The notes under the pieces are model-generated. The model was not told the origin of the DNA. It saw nothing but the letters and a program-made list of their open reading frames with translations, and searched no databases. The position numbers and the translations under genes were made by a program. Below, piece by piece: positions 10,461 through 19,790 of a stretch of 36,867 nucleotides of DNA (within the stretch, counting starts at the first letter, position 1; every line of letters begins with the position of its first letter). Origin of the DNA: Chara braunii (Eukaryota > Streptophyta > Charophyceae > Charales > Characeae); contig BFEA01000222.1 of NCBI GenBank assembly GCA_003427395.1, positions 1,575,224-1,612,090 of the forward strand, read 5' to 3'.

Positions 10461-10524
10461 TGATCCGAAAGGGATCACCTTCTGTTATCCTTTGATAACA
10501 GGCCGGTTTCCGGCTCAACTCTAA
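10461..10524 (+). repeat. Three consecutive hairpins in the leader, copy A
   Basis: Stems are TGATCC/GGATCA (10461-10477), CTGTTATC/GATAACAG with loop CTTT (10492-10511) and GCCGG/CCGGC with loop TTT (10512-10524). All three recur in copy B with a changed but still paired third stem. Confidence 0.75.
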
Positions 10525-11961
10525 TCCACTCTTGCTACTCAACCTAAAGGCTTTACCTTTGTGGTTTGATTTGTTTTATTGTTTTTTCAGCTAGACTTTA
10601 ATTGAATGGCTATTTAATAAAGATGCTGAGTATTTATTTTGAGAGTTGTGCAAAGAGTGAGGTTTGTATGGCTAAAGCGAGTGGTGTGAGCGCAGAGAAT
10701 GGTTGAAGTTGACCCCGTGTAGTGTGTGCTCGGTTCATGTGGATCTTTGATGTGATTGCAGGTATGTTTTGTGAGTTGAATCCAGACTTGATTTTGTCAA
10801 TGATTATATATATACTTTTGAAGGGAGCCGCACTGTGATTGTGAGAGTGATCGTCTCCTATCTTATAACTTTTATATCATATTTTTTTGTGTCTGCACGA
10901 CCCGTTGAGGTCGCGCACAGTGATTAAATAAGTTCTGCATTGAGAGAAAAGCGAGGTCCCTTCTTAGTTCTTGCTTTTTAGAATTAGTATGGTTTGACGT
11001 TATAGTCCGTGGCAGTCGTCAAAGTCAAACCCCTTGATATTTGGCCGCCACGACACCTTGAAGCTGTCTACTCAACCCCTCTGCACAGGGTGTAGAAGAG
11101 GGTGTGGCCTTCAACCGCGCATGACGGTTGTCCAGCGTCGAGAGATTATCCCCTCAAAGTGCATGTCAGCGGACACTTGAGTGTCGAATGTGACCCCCGA
11201 AATTAACGAGGATCGCGTGAGTATGGGTACTACATAGTACGTCATCTTTACGACCACTTGCGTACGCTTGCATTGCGAATCGACATGAGTTAGCCCTGCA
11301 TCCACGCGGTTTTATACAAAGCCTCTCGCGCGACACCTATCCGATTTTTGCATCAGAAAGTTATGGGTCAGATACTGAAGGGACCAGGAGAATTGTTGCA
11401 TTGTTGTGTTGTTGTGTTATTTTGTTTTGTGTCCTTCCATATATGTGGGTGTTGTGGTGTAACGCGTGGTATGTAGGATGCGTCCTAGTCGACCAACGTC
11501 GAGTCGCGTTTGGGACCTCAGCCCCCCAGTGTGTCGATTCGCGTGCGGGTTCGATTTTGGGCGTTGACCGCGCGTACTCCCTATGCTACAGCGAACGAGA
11601 AACGCCCTCGGTTGGGCCACCTCTGCAGTTGCATACGAAAAGCCTTCGCATGTGGTTCAGTAGCTCGGCGGGGATACGCCCACCTAAGGGATGGTGACAG
11701 CTCTCACAGGTGGAGGTAAGCGGTTCCTCGCGTGACCCTGTCCTGTCGTAGGGGCTCGCGAGAGGTACGGCTGGCGCACTCGGCCGGAGCGGCAAACGCT
11801 CTCCGCGACAAGTCCTGCCAAATCCTGCGTGACGCGGCCGGGAGGGTCCCCGTGCGGGACCGATGCGCACGACAGCATGCGAGAGGGGAGTTCGGGGGCA
11901 TAAATTTGGACCTCCCAGGGCGCGTACATGCCACAGGATCCTGACACCTGTCGGAAGAAGA

Positions 11962-13359
11962 ATGGCGGACCTTTGGGATTACCTTGACTTTCGGGGATGA
12001 CCACGTGCGAATGTTCGAAGGAGCATGGCAAATAATCTGGCGGGAGGGGTTTGAGTTTGCAGATCCGGAACAAGATGATGTGACGGCTGAGGTAAAAGTC
12101 GCCACGGCATACGAACGAGTCTACCAACCTTTTTATTAAGACGAATGAGAGGCATAGAGCGAGTGGAGCAGGCGGTAGCTGCCATAACTAGGCTAAATTT
12201 TGATGAAGCATTAATGTATCGGGAATACTACCAGGCCTTCCTAAAGATGAGACCTTTTGAAGACAAACAAGGGCACGAGGTGTTATGCATACTACGGGCG
12301 GCAGTAAAAACTAGGTCGGGGATTCCGCAAATAAGTGATGAGGCCATGTGGGGAGTCATCAGGCGGGAAGTAGGTCAGGGCGCGACCTACATAGATGACC
12401 TATACCGGTTGTACAAGCAGCCAGCGGAGGTTGCTGCTCCTGGGAATATGGAGGGATAATTGGGACCAGAGAAGAAAAATGAGAACATAAAGGGTAAGGG
12501 GGGGCAGTAGGTGGACGTTTGCTGAAGATCGACCGTAATCCTTTCTATGTGGACTATGCAGGGAATCGTCAAAACAGCAATGGCAGCAAGACGTGTGCGG
12601 ACTGAACGCCAGCCCTGGTACCCCGGACCGCCTTGGAATAACGGCGGGCGATGGGAAGTGTCCCTCCCGTCAAATTCCAACTTTCGGGGATTCGACGTGG
12701 AATGGCGATCGGTGACGCTAGGAAGAGACAGCGCCTTCATGTTGGTGGAATGTCGATGGATAGGGATGAGACTCAACCAGAGGCTTGGGGATGACCTGTT
12801 TTCCAATTTGGAGGTAACCGGGGTCCTATACCTACCCGAGGCTGGCTGGCACTTGCTGGGGATAGAAATAGCGCAAGGGCACGAGCTGGCTCCCGTCTTT
12901 CAGAGGGCGGCCCGGGTGTTCACGTGGATAGGACAATTCGTCAGGGGTAGAAGAAACGTGGACTTACTAACCAGGGTGGAAATGGGAGGTTGGAGGGAAT
13001 TCAGGGCACCAATCACGCCGCTGAGGTGTCGGGTCCCCCGATTTATGATAGACCTCATCTTTGGGAGCCTCGCAAGGGCGCAGGATTTGGCAGACTCGAC
13101 AATAATCTGGGTAGACCACTTCCCCTATCAGACCATCGGGAAGTTCTATGACATTGTCGTGGAAGAAGGGTCGTTCTGGGAAAACAGGGTCCATGAGTTG
13201 CTGGAAGTTATCCATATCCTGATATTTGGGTTGCCACGGCTAGCCTGGGCGGAATACGAACACATAATCCAGAGGGAAGTCGAGATAGGAGAGAGTTATC
13301 TAGTAGGGGTGGCTCAACTATTCGAGGAGCCTACCGAACCGGAAGGGCCACGAGGGTGA
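11962..13359 (+). pseudogene. Unknown ORF upstream of gag in the Ty3-like element
   Basis: A possible start is ATG 11962. The reading frame is disturbed (TGA after about 12 codons, then a frame change). The clearest open parts are 12145-12459 and, in the same frame, 12547-13359 (270 residues); between them lie TAA 12457, a TAG and a TGA. The encoded protein is mixed alpha/beta in appearance, rich in Trp and Arg, with Trp/Pro-rich 'RQPWYPGPPWNNGGRW' near the start of the second part and an acidic, Pro-rich C terminus. I recognise no family and see no zinc knuckle, protease or polymerase motif. Its place between leader and gag suggests an accessory ORF or an unusual matrix-like Gag extension. 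Confidence 0.55.
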
Positions 13360-13569
13360 GAATGGGACTAGCTCTCGGGGGCGGGACAATAGGGCGAATC
13401 AAGTATAGTCTGCTACGTACAGGGGTCACCAATGCGAATAAGGAAGGACCTCGGACCCGAACAATCCAAAACTGCAAGAAAATAAAGGGGGGAAGGGTAG
13501 ACGCCTAATAGTGTCATGACCCTGGAGGACGAAAGGGGGAATAGTGCTCGGGAAACTTTCCCTAGCTGG
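13360..13569. other. Spacer between unknown ORF and gag
   Basis: No ORF or repeat is seen. It probably belongs to the same retroelement. Confidence 0.4.
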
Positions 13570-14079
13570 ATGCCTAACCGACACTCCTACGCACCGGTCG
13601 ACGAAAGAGAGGCATTCTAAACGAGCCTGTGATACAGGGAACAAAGTTATGTCCCTCAGCCCGGTATGGCGGCAGGGCCGGCTCCTTCTTAGGGAAGCAA
13701 TCGGGAAACGGAAATGGGGAGAAGGCTATTATCCGAATAAAGATAAGCCAACGAAGCCAGAACCTATGGAACCTAAATGCCTCGCGCTGCGTGTGTCCTG
13801 GGGGATCCTTTGGTTTATGCAGATCTAGGCAAAATGGTAACGGAAGATGAGACTGATAACCGTAGGAGCGAAGGGGGACCGGGCTTAGGAGGCAGTGCCG
13901 TGTAGAGCGAAGAGGGGCAGAAAGACAGAGAATCGATAAATCCGGATGGTACCAAAGGGAACCGGAAGGAAATCTCCTCAGGGGAAAGCCGGGGGAAGCA
14001 GCTAAGGGACTCAAGAAACCAAGGAGGGCAGAAATAAGGATAGGATAAACCCCTAGAATTCAGAGGGAGTTGTGTTTAA
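13570..14079 (+). pseudogene. Gag N-terminal region with many in-frame stops
   Basis: From ATG 13570 the frame reads MPNRHSYAPVDEREAF and continues in protein-like fashion to about 14079, but with stops at 13618, 13630, 13690, 13738, 13744, 13774, 13903, 14035, 14041 and 14077. Nine of the ten are TAA or TAG and only 13630 is TGA. The main gag frame then takes over at about 14072 in the next reading phase, so a frameshift also lies there. The product would be an acidic, polar Gag N terminus. Assignment rests on continuity with the Gag that follows and on composition. Confidence 0.5.
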
Positions 14080-15475
14080 GAAAGTGAGGGTCATAGATGC
14101 GAGGTGCAAACTAGCAGAGATAGAAAAAAGGACCGCAGAGTACAAGGCAAGATTGATTGAGGAAATGATGGCTGGGAACGAAGAAGGCCCTCTGCAGGAA
14201 GAACCGCGGGACGAACGGAAAACCGGCCGAGGCGGAATTGGGCAAGGGGATAAGGGTAGTGACCGTGGGGGAACACCGAGCAAAAGAAGGAAGGAGAGGG
14301 AGAACTCCCCGGGGATGGAGGCAGAGAAAGTTACGAACCCACCAGCCATAGATAGTAGGGCTAGCTGTCTGTCGACCGCACCAGCGGTAACACGAGGATG
14401 TGAAGGACTATAAAGCCTTAGGGAAAGGGTGTTGGGATGGTTCGACCCGGAAGGAACAGCAAAGACTAGGGAGGGACAGAAGGCTGTTAAGGAAGGGCGG
14501 GATACCAGTATGGCGGGCGAGGCCAGTAGCTCCGAAGGCGGTCTTAGGAAGATAGTATCGTCCCTCGCGCGAGCACTGAACAAAAACCAAGGCTACCTAA
14601 CGAATGCTAAGAAAAAGTTGAAGTTTGACGGGGCGAACATCACGGAATTCCTTATAGATTACGAGAATCTGGCCGCGTTGTTGAAATAGACCGAAGAAGA
14701 AAAGATGGACCACCTGGGGTAGCATTTGTCTTTGAGCTTGGGGCAGGACATAATGACCATCGTAGCCGCTAGTCGATCCTGGAAGGAAACCCGGGATGTG
14801 ATGATGAGGAAATACCTGGCAGCGGCTAAAATGGCTACGGAGGTCGACTTAGCGGCGGTCCAGAGAAAGAACTTCGCAACGTACAATGACTTCCTACGGG
14901 AGTTTACTCTAGTAGCACTAAGGATCCCCGGGGTCACGGACCAGATAATGAGCAAATACTTCCTCAGGCAGTTCTCCGAGTTCGACAAAGACAAAATCCT
15001 GTCGGCTTACCAACAGACGAGCAAATTTGTAAACACCCGGAATGTTGATTTCAGCACAGTAACGGATCTGGCCGAGAAGAGAGTAGTGACCGAGACATTG
15101 GCCTTGCTTAAGGAAGGGGAGGTCATAGATTTGACCGGTAGGACATGCGACAAGGTAAAGAAGGGGATTGAAAGTCTATATGAACGGGTGCACGGAGTCA
15201 ACAACAAGATTGAAAGGGTGGAGAACGCGCTACTGATTATGCAGGCACAAGTATCCCGGCCTGCCCTCCTCTCCAGGAAGCCAGAAACAGCCGATCGAGG
15301 ACTCGGACGGAGGGATCCCGCTAACGAACAATGCAAGTACTGCACCGCGGTGCGACATTATGTGCGCGCATGTCCAAAACTCAACCACGATATATTAAAA
15401 AGGAGATGTACCAGGTTATTAAGGGGAGAGATATTCGGACCGCAGGGAGAACAGGTGAATTGGAACTCCCCATGA
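14072..15475 (+). pseudogene. Gag polyprotein of Ty3/Gypsy-like element
   Basis: One reading phase is followed throughout, with stops at 14411 (TAA), 14687 (TAG) and 14720 (TAG), ending at TGA 15473. Order of parts: a charged coiled-coil-like N terminus (14072-14180), a polar linker, then a helical capsid-like domain from about 14590 (KLKFDGANITEFLIDYENL) to about 15050, another charged helical segment, and a CCHC zinc knuckle at 15332-15373 (CKYCTAVRHYVRAC, spacing C-X2-C-X4-H-X4-C) that would bind RNA. The function is capsid formation and genomic RNA packaging in the cytoplasm. The three internal stops make it a pseudogene under the standard code. Confidence 0.75.
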
Positions 15476-15488
15476 GTCCCCAGGAGGG

Positions 15489-17083
15489 ATGCGGCGAGCG
15501 ATTATCATGCTCAATGGGCTAGAGATAGCAGCAGTAGAGGTTGAGCCGGTGATCGATATCATATGGGATCAACTTCGGGGCCGTAGGCTGCAGGTCAACT
15601 TCATTTTGGAAAGCGACGGACGCGATAGGGTGAACGCGACCACTCGACTAGGGACGGCTGGGAGAATAATTATCCGTGACACCGTGATGGAGGAGGTTGC
15701 TGGAGGCTCCGCGCCCCAAGCAGAGCCCGAGGCCGGGGAACCAGAGAAAGTCTATGGAAAGCCTTGGGAAGAGGAGTCTACAGACAAAGTTACCGCTGCT
15801 AAAAAGAAGTTTAGGTATCAAATCTCGATTTTAACCATGCCAGAGATCGATGACACCCTTAGCAAATTACTAGGAACCATGATGTCGGTGTTGTTTCAGA
15901 CCATGCTGCAGACCAGCCCAAGGTTGCTCAAAGGGCTTAGAAAGTTGTTGACTCGGCGGCGAGTAGAGATAGACGAAAACCCCGAATCACCAGAAGAAGA
16001 AAGGGAGGAGGAAGTTTCGCAAGAAGTCGCTAACCTTCAAAGGAGTCGTGGGGATTTGGGGGATATCGAGAAAGCCTTTGCGGACATCCGCCTGAGCTTG
16101 CCAGACCGAGAAGGTGGCGAGGTCATGAGGGCACCTCCCAGGACAAAGCTCAGCTTCCATGCGCTACCCGTAAGAAAGTTGAAAATCCAGATCGGGACTC
16201 ATCATACCGACGCATTAGTAGACGGGGGAGCGAAAATCACTCTCATAAGAAGATATTTCGCAACAATCACAGACTCTACGGTAAATAAGGAAGTAACAAG
16301 GAGCATCCGCGGAGCAGGTGGCGAAAGTGCGTTCGCTGGGTATGTCATGAAATGCGCAGTCAAGCCAGGAATGAGGGAGTCGATCTGGTCGTTTTAGCGG
16401 ATGACCGTAATGGAGGAAATGGACCACGGCATAATCCTCGGGACACCATGGTGCGCAAACGTAAAAATGATAGGTATGCGCTTGCACGATGGCACATACA
16501 TGGTAGACATAGAGGACCCAGTGACCGGCCGGGGAGAGCTCCTCCGACTCCTTGGGACGGGAGGAGACCCTCCGAAGGGGAAGTTAGCAACATGGTCACC
16601 ATCATTCGAAGATAGCGCGCGGAAGGGGGCTTTTGCGCGGATGGAGGGCATGAAAGAAAGGGTAGAAATCATGATCGAGGAAACATTCAATAAGAAGGAA
16701 TGGATCAAGATGGGCCTGACCCAGAAGAAGAGAAGGCAAGAGAACAAAGTCTTAGGTGTTATGGTGGCAGAAAAGGAATCAGAAGTCGAACTTGGAGCCA
16801 GCTTGCCCAAATGGAAAGAAGTGCGCATGGACGTGCCAGAAGTCGTACTCAAGATTCCCGATTTGTTACAGCTCGTCAAAGCCATCAGATACCACAACGT
16901 AGGAGTGGACTCGGTGACATTGGCCAAATTCAAAGGAGAAGTGCAGAAGGGATATTGTCTAAACGAAAAGTTAGTCAGTATTCAACCACGAATCGTAGAA
17001 GTGGCAAGGGTAATTCCGGCCGTTCATTATTTAGGACAAAGATCCCGGAAGGAAGTGTTCGAAAGTACAAGCCGGTAGGGTAG
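15489..17083 (+). pseudogene. Pol N-terminal part with retropepsin-like domain
   Basis: ATG 15489 opens a frame shifted relative to gag. It is open to TAG 16395 and then again, in phase, to TAG 17076. The aspartic protease-like part lies near residues 228-300: a LKIQIGTHHTDALVDGGAKI segment with Asp at 16221, followed after the first stop by a DHGIILGTPWCAN segment like the second conserved block of retropepsins. The catalytic triplet reads Asp-Gly-Gly rather than the usual Asp-Ser/Thr-Gly. Around 17038 the frame shifts and the homologous reading continues in phase with the RT-proximal segment. Its role would be cleavage of Gag-Pol during particle maturation. Confidence 0.65.
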
Positions 17084-17483
17084 AAAGCAAAACCGGTCTC
17101 GATCCTGTTAGAGACATCAAAGGAAGAGGCTATGGAGAAGGAGGAAGAAATCATCCGAGTAATCCAAGAGAGGAGAGCGACGGAAGGGCATCGGATACCA
17201 GATGAGGTAGCTGATACAATGAAGATAGGGATAAACAGATTGTTAACGGAAGAGGAAACCCGCCTGATCAAAAAGACCTGCCAGGAGTTTCATCTGGCAT
17301 TTGCCTTTAGTGATCACCAGAAGGGGCGTTTGGACGCAAAGTTAATCCCTCTGGTCAGAATCCACACTGTAGAGCATGAAAGCTGGAATGGCAAGGGTCC
17401 GTCCTATAAGTTTGGAATAGCGGGGGAAGTGACAGACCTTCTTCGAGCAAAAATGGACTCCTTCGTCGCAGAACCTACTTCGT
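17084..17483 (+). pseudogene. Pol segment preceding reverse transcriptase, truncated
   Basis: The frame through 17132-17480 (MEKEEEIIRVIQERRATEGH onwards) ends in LLRAKMDSFVAEPT, followed by a CT-repeat. In Ty3/Gypsy Pol a segment of this kind lies just before the first RT block. Here the reading is cut at about 17483 by the repeat beginning TCACTCTCTC, and no RT blocks are found afterwards. The Ser-Leu/Pro C terminus up to 17599 is the translated repeat, not Pol. Confidence 0.65.
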
Positions 17484-17995
17484 CACTCTCTCTCTCTCTG
17501 TCTCCCACTCCTTCTCTTTATCTTCCTCTTCACCTTGCCCCTTCTCTTTCCCCTCCCCTCACTTGGCATATGACTAACCTCTCTCCCCTCACTTGCTAGA
17601 TTGCCAGGGCGTGAACAGTAAAAAGAGATCAGACCTCACTTGGTGGAGAGAGAGGGCAAGGGAAGGGTAATCGGTCCCTTGTGTCACCAAGAAGGCAAAG
17701 GAAAGGACGTTTGAAAAAGTGAAAAAGGGCGGAATCCGGAGAAAGTATAAGTTAAAGCAAGGTCGGTTTGACTCAAACATTTCCCCGACTGCATGACTAT
17801 GAGAAGAGGATGGGCTGATTGAGCAAAGAAAGGGAACAAAGAGCAGCCAAAGAGCATGGAAAGATAAGCGTGTGGGAAGGGTTATGTGTTGACCCCCAAC
17901 GGGGGATTGTGTGGATCTTTGCTTTGTGTGGGATTGTGCAGGTAAGTGAAGGATAAGAATGCCTTAAGCGGGATAGGGCCGGAAGGAACCGGGCA
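17484..17995 (-). repeat. GA-tailed repeat X, minus-strand copy
   Basis: As reverse complement this matches 23060-23560 over about 500 bp. Shared blocks include CATGCAGTCGGGGAAAT, GGTTGAGTCAAA-like, CTTGCCCCTC-type and TTGGCATATGACTAAC-type strings. On the minus strand it ends in a short (GA)n at 17484-17500, exactly where the Ty3-like pol breaks off. On the other side the similarity stops at about 17995, where the GIY-YIG reading begins. It is noncoding. Confidence 0.75.
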
Positions 17996-19183
17996 TCAAA
18001 AGACTTCAACATAGGCACAGTAAAAAAACTCGATCTGTGCAAATGATTTCTGGTTATGCATGATGTCGCCTACAATCCTGGTTTTAAGCCAAGCTGTCCG
18101 CGTTCTCTTTGCATATAGGTGAGCCAACGATACTAGACGGACCTTATTTAAAATCCAAGACTTCACGACACACTCCACGTTGCATTTGTCAATGATAGTG
18201 CAGAACAAAATTTTGATGACCACATTCTACCGTGGGTTAATACCAATTTTTTTTTTAACAACGTTAGTCAATATCCCACGCACGATTTGTCGGCCCCTTC
18301 ATTGGTTGATAGACTTTACACCATTATTAAAATCAATCAGTTCTTCCAGCGTACGAGAGAACAAGTCTCTGCCCTTCGAAGGCGCTCTTAAACGCGCAAT
18401 CAACTCAACTTTCACAAACTCGGTTTTTGTCCTGGTTTGGAGCAGCCCAACAATAGACCAGCATCCCCCACCCTCAATTGCGATTCTAACATTCTTCAGA
18501 AGGAACTTATCACCATGCGTCTCAATTTTAGTGAACCCAAACAGCAACACAACTACCCTCCAAGCTTTCAACCATCGACACCCGCAGTGGTTACTAATTA
18601 GCACTTCCTCTTTCCGTTTTTGTTTAGCAAGCATTTTCAGAATCCGGAGTATGTCAGGCTCCTGCCGAACCTCAATACCAGGGCAATCGAAAAATAGTGG
18701 CTCATTTATAATGACCAGCGGTGATTTATCAACCCCCTTCTTGCTACCTCGACACCTGTGTGACTTCTTTTTAACATTCTGCCCTTTCATATTTAATTAT
18801 GGATTGTGGCTACTAATGATTTTTTTCTCCATCCCCTCAATGGTCGAAACATCCCTTAACCAGATAGGAACCGGGACATAATGCTAAATTCCGACCTTAT
18901 GTAGCCATACATGCACTTGTTGCTTGCTCACGCCTCTAACGGCGCGACGGTGCTCTGCCCATCTTTTCTTAAGTGTGCGAGTAGTTTTACCAACGTAGAT
19001 CAACTTGTGATCTATGGACAAAAGAACATACTCACAAATCTTCCCATACAGCATCATCTCCCATTCTTGGGAGGACATGCGCAACCAACAACCCAGGTAT
19101 GCCCTTCCCTGTACAACCTCACCCTGCGGGCAGACGAGCAAAATGATGAGAACATGGACTTGATCTAAAGGTGTAGGCGACAT
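17996..19183 (-). pseudogene. Broken GIY-YIG endonuclease ORF (Penelope-type candidate)
   Basis: On the minus strand one phase is protein-like from 19183 down to 17996, with internal TAG and TAA between 18790 and 18886, TGA at 18299 and one further TAG near 18224. The N-terminal part (19183-18884) contains EYVLLSIDHKLIYVGKTT, then KKRWAEHRRA. These match the YIG block and the following Arg/His helix of GIY-YIG nucleases; the first block is EYVLLS instead of the usual GIY. Past the first stop comes an IEGMEKKI segment and then NP.LN, matching the metal-binding Glu and the terminal Asn motif. GIY-YIG domains cut DNA and, in Penelope-like elements, prime target insertion. No RT catalytic motif is visible, so the gene looks truncated where repeat X starts. 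Another GIY-YIG family is possible. Confidence 0.65.
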
Positions 19184-19249
19184 TCACATAGCATTTCAGT
19201 TTCCAGATCCTTGTTACATCCCTCCTTAGTGAGAGGATGCTCCCGAGTT

Positions 19250-19420
19250 TTATTTTTCTGCAACCGTACCATCAGGCTCGCCATTCTCCGCCTCATCGGT
19301 CTCGTCATGGCTCAACACATCATTCCGTCGAGACGGTTCCTCGGTTATGGACGGGGCTTCTTCATTCAGCGAATCAGTGTACTCTTTCAGATCAAGACGG
19401 GCAAGTTCGCAGACCCCCAT
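19250..19420 (-). CDS. Short acidic ORF, unassigned
   Basis: ATG 19420 to TAA 19250 encodes 56 residues, starting MGVCELARLDLKEYTDSLNE and rich in Glu, Asp and Ser. It is in the same phase as the GIY-YIG ORF downstream but separated by several stops. A second phase over the same DNA is also protein-like (about 19300-19160), so the true frame is uncertain. It lies directly after the third leader copy on the same strand and may be part of a retroelement ORF. Confidence 0.3.
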   Translation of the reverse strand: MGVCELARLDLKEYTDSLNEEAPSITEEPSRRNDVLSHDETDEAENGEPDGTVAEK

Positions 19421-19439
19421 CTCTTTCTGAAAATACTAC

Positions 19440-19790
19440 ACGCTGTCGCGCGCGGCGGTTCCACACTCTGCCGGGAGTGCTGAATCTCACGGTCGTGTCA
19501 CGCAGGATTTTTCTTCAGAGTTTGGAAAAGAATCAGTCACCACTCCGACCGTGCGCGCGTGCTATACCTCTCACGACACCCCACGACAGGTCGGGGTGCC
19601 GGGAGGTACAACTCACCTCTACCCAAGGGGTTGTCACCACCCTTAGGTAGGCGTCTCCCTGTTGAGCTACTGACTCACGTACAAAAGCTTTTACCTGCAA
19701 TTGCAGAGGTAAGTCGGTCGAGGGCGTTTTCTCGATCGCCGTAGCATAGGTATACGCACGGTTGAACTTCTAAGACTGATCCGTTTACGT
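19440..19790 (-). mobile_element. Third, partial copy of the retroelement leader
   Basis: Read on the minus strand, this segment aligns by eye with copy A at about 11540-11880. Shared features include a TGCAATTGCAG-type block, TAGGCGTCTCCCTG (A: GGGATACGCCC), CTCACGACACCCCACGAC (A: GTCGTAGGGGCTCGCGAG) and GTCACGCAGGA. It is diverged and is flanked by the short ORF and the GIY-YIG pseudogene. Confidence 0.6.

Larger units (their letters stand above)
9716..11960 (+). mobile_element. Retroelement LTR/leader region, copy A
   Basis: Blocks of this region match, as reverse complement and in the same order, blocks of 28340-30720. Examples are GCTCGCCAAGTG near 9876, the three-hairpin module at 10461-10524, ATCCACGCGGTTTTATACAA near 11298 and GCGGGGATACGCCCACCTAA near 11668. 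It probably covers an LTR (U3 with tandem repeats) plus 5' untranslated leader. LTR termini and primer-binding site are not clear in this copy. No convincing ORF is present; the short ORFs at 11401-11944 lie in sequence shared by the noncoding copies. Confidence 0.7.
8721..17483 (+). mobile_element. Ty3/Gypsy-like LTR retrotransposon, 5' part, interrupted in pol
   Basis: Ordered parts are hairpin array, leader with tandem repeats, unknown ORF, Gag with CCHC knuckle, retropepsin-like region, and the segment that precedes RT in Ty3/Gypsy Pol. RT, RNase H and integrase are absent because pol is broken at about 17483 by another repeat. Exact LTR ends are not established: no matching direct LTR copy lies downstream on this strand, though inverted leader copies occur at 28340-30720 and 19440-19790. 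Stops and frameshifts show it is not intact under the standard code. Inclusion of the hairpin array rests on its recurrence beside the second leader copy. Confidence 0.7.

Noticed and set aside
11401-12127. Arg/Ser-rich ORFs on both strands in the leader
   Set aside because: They overlap in four frames, lie mostly in sequence shared with the noncoding leader copies and have no domain.
18180-18881. 233-codon plus-strand ORF
   Set aside because: It is antisense to the GIY-YIG pseudogene, whose motifs are on the minus strand.
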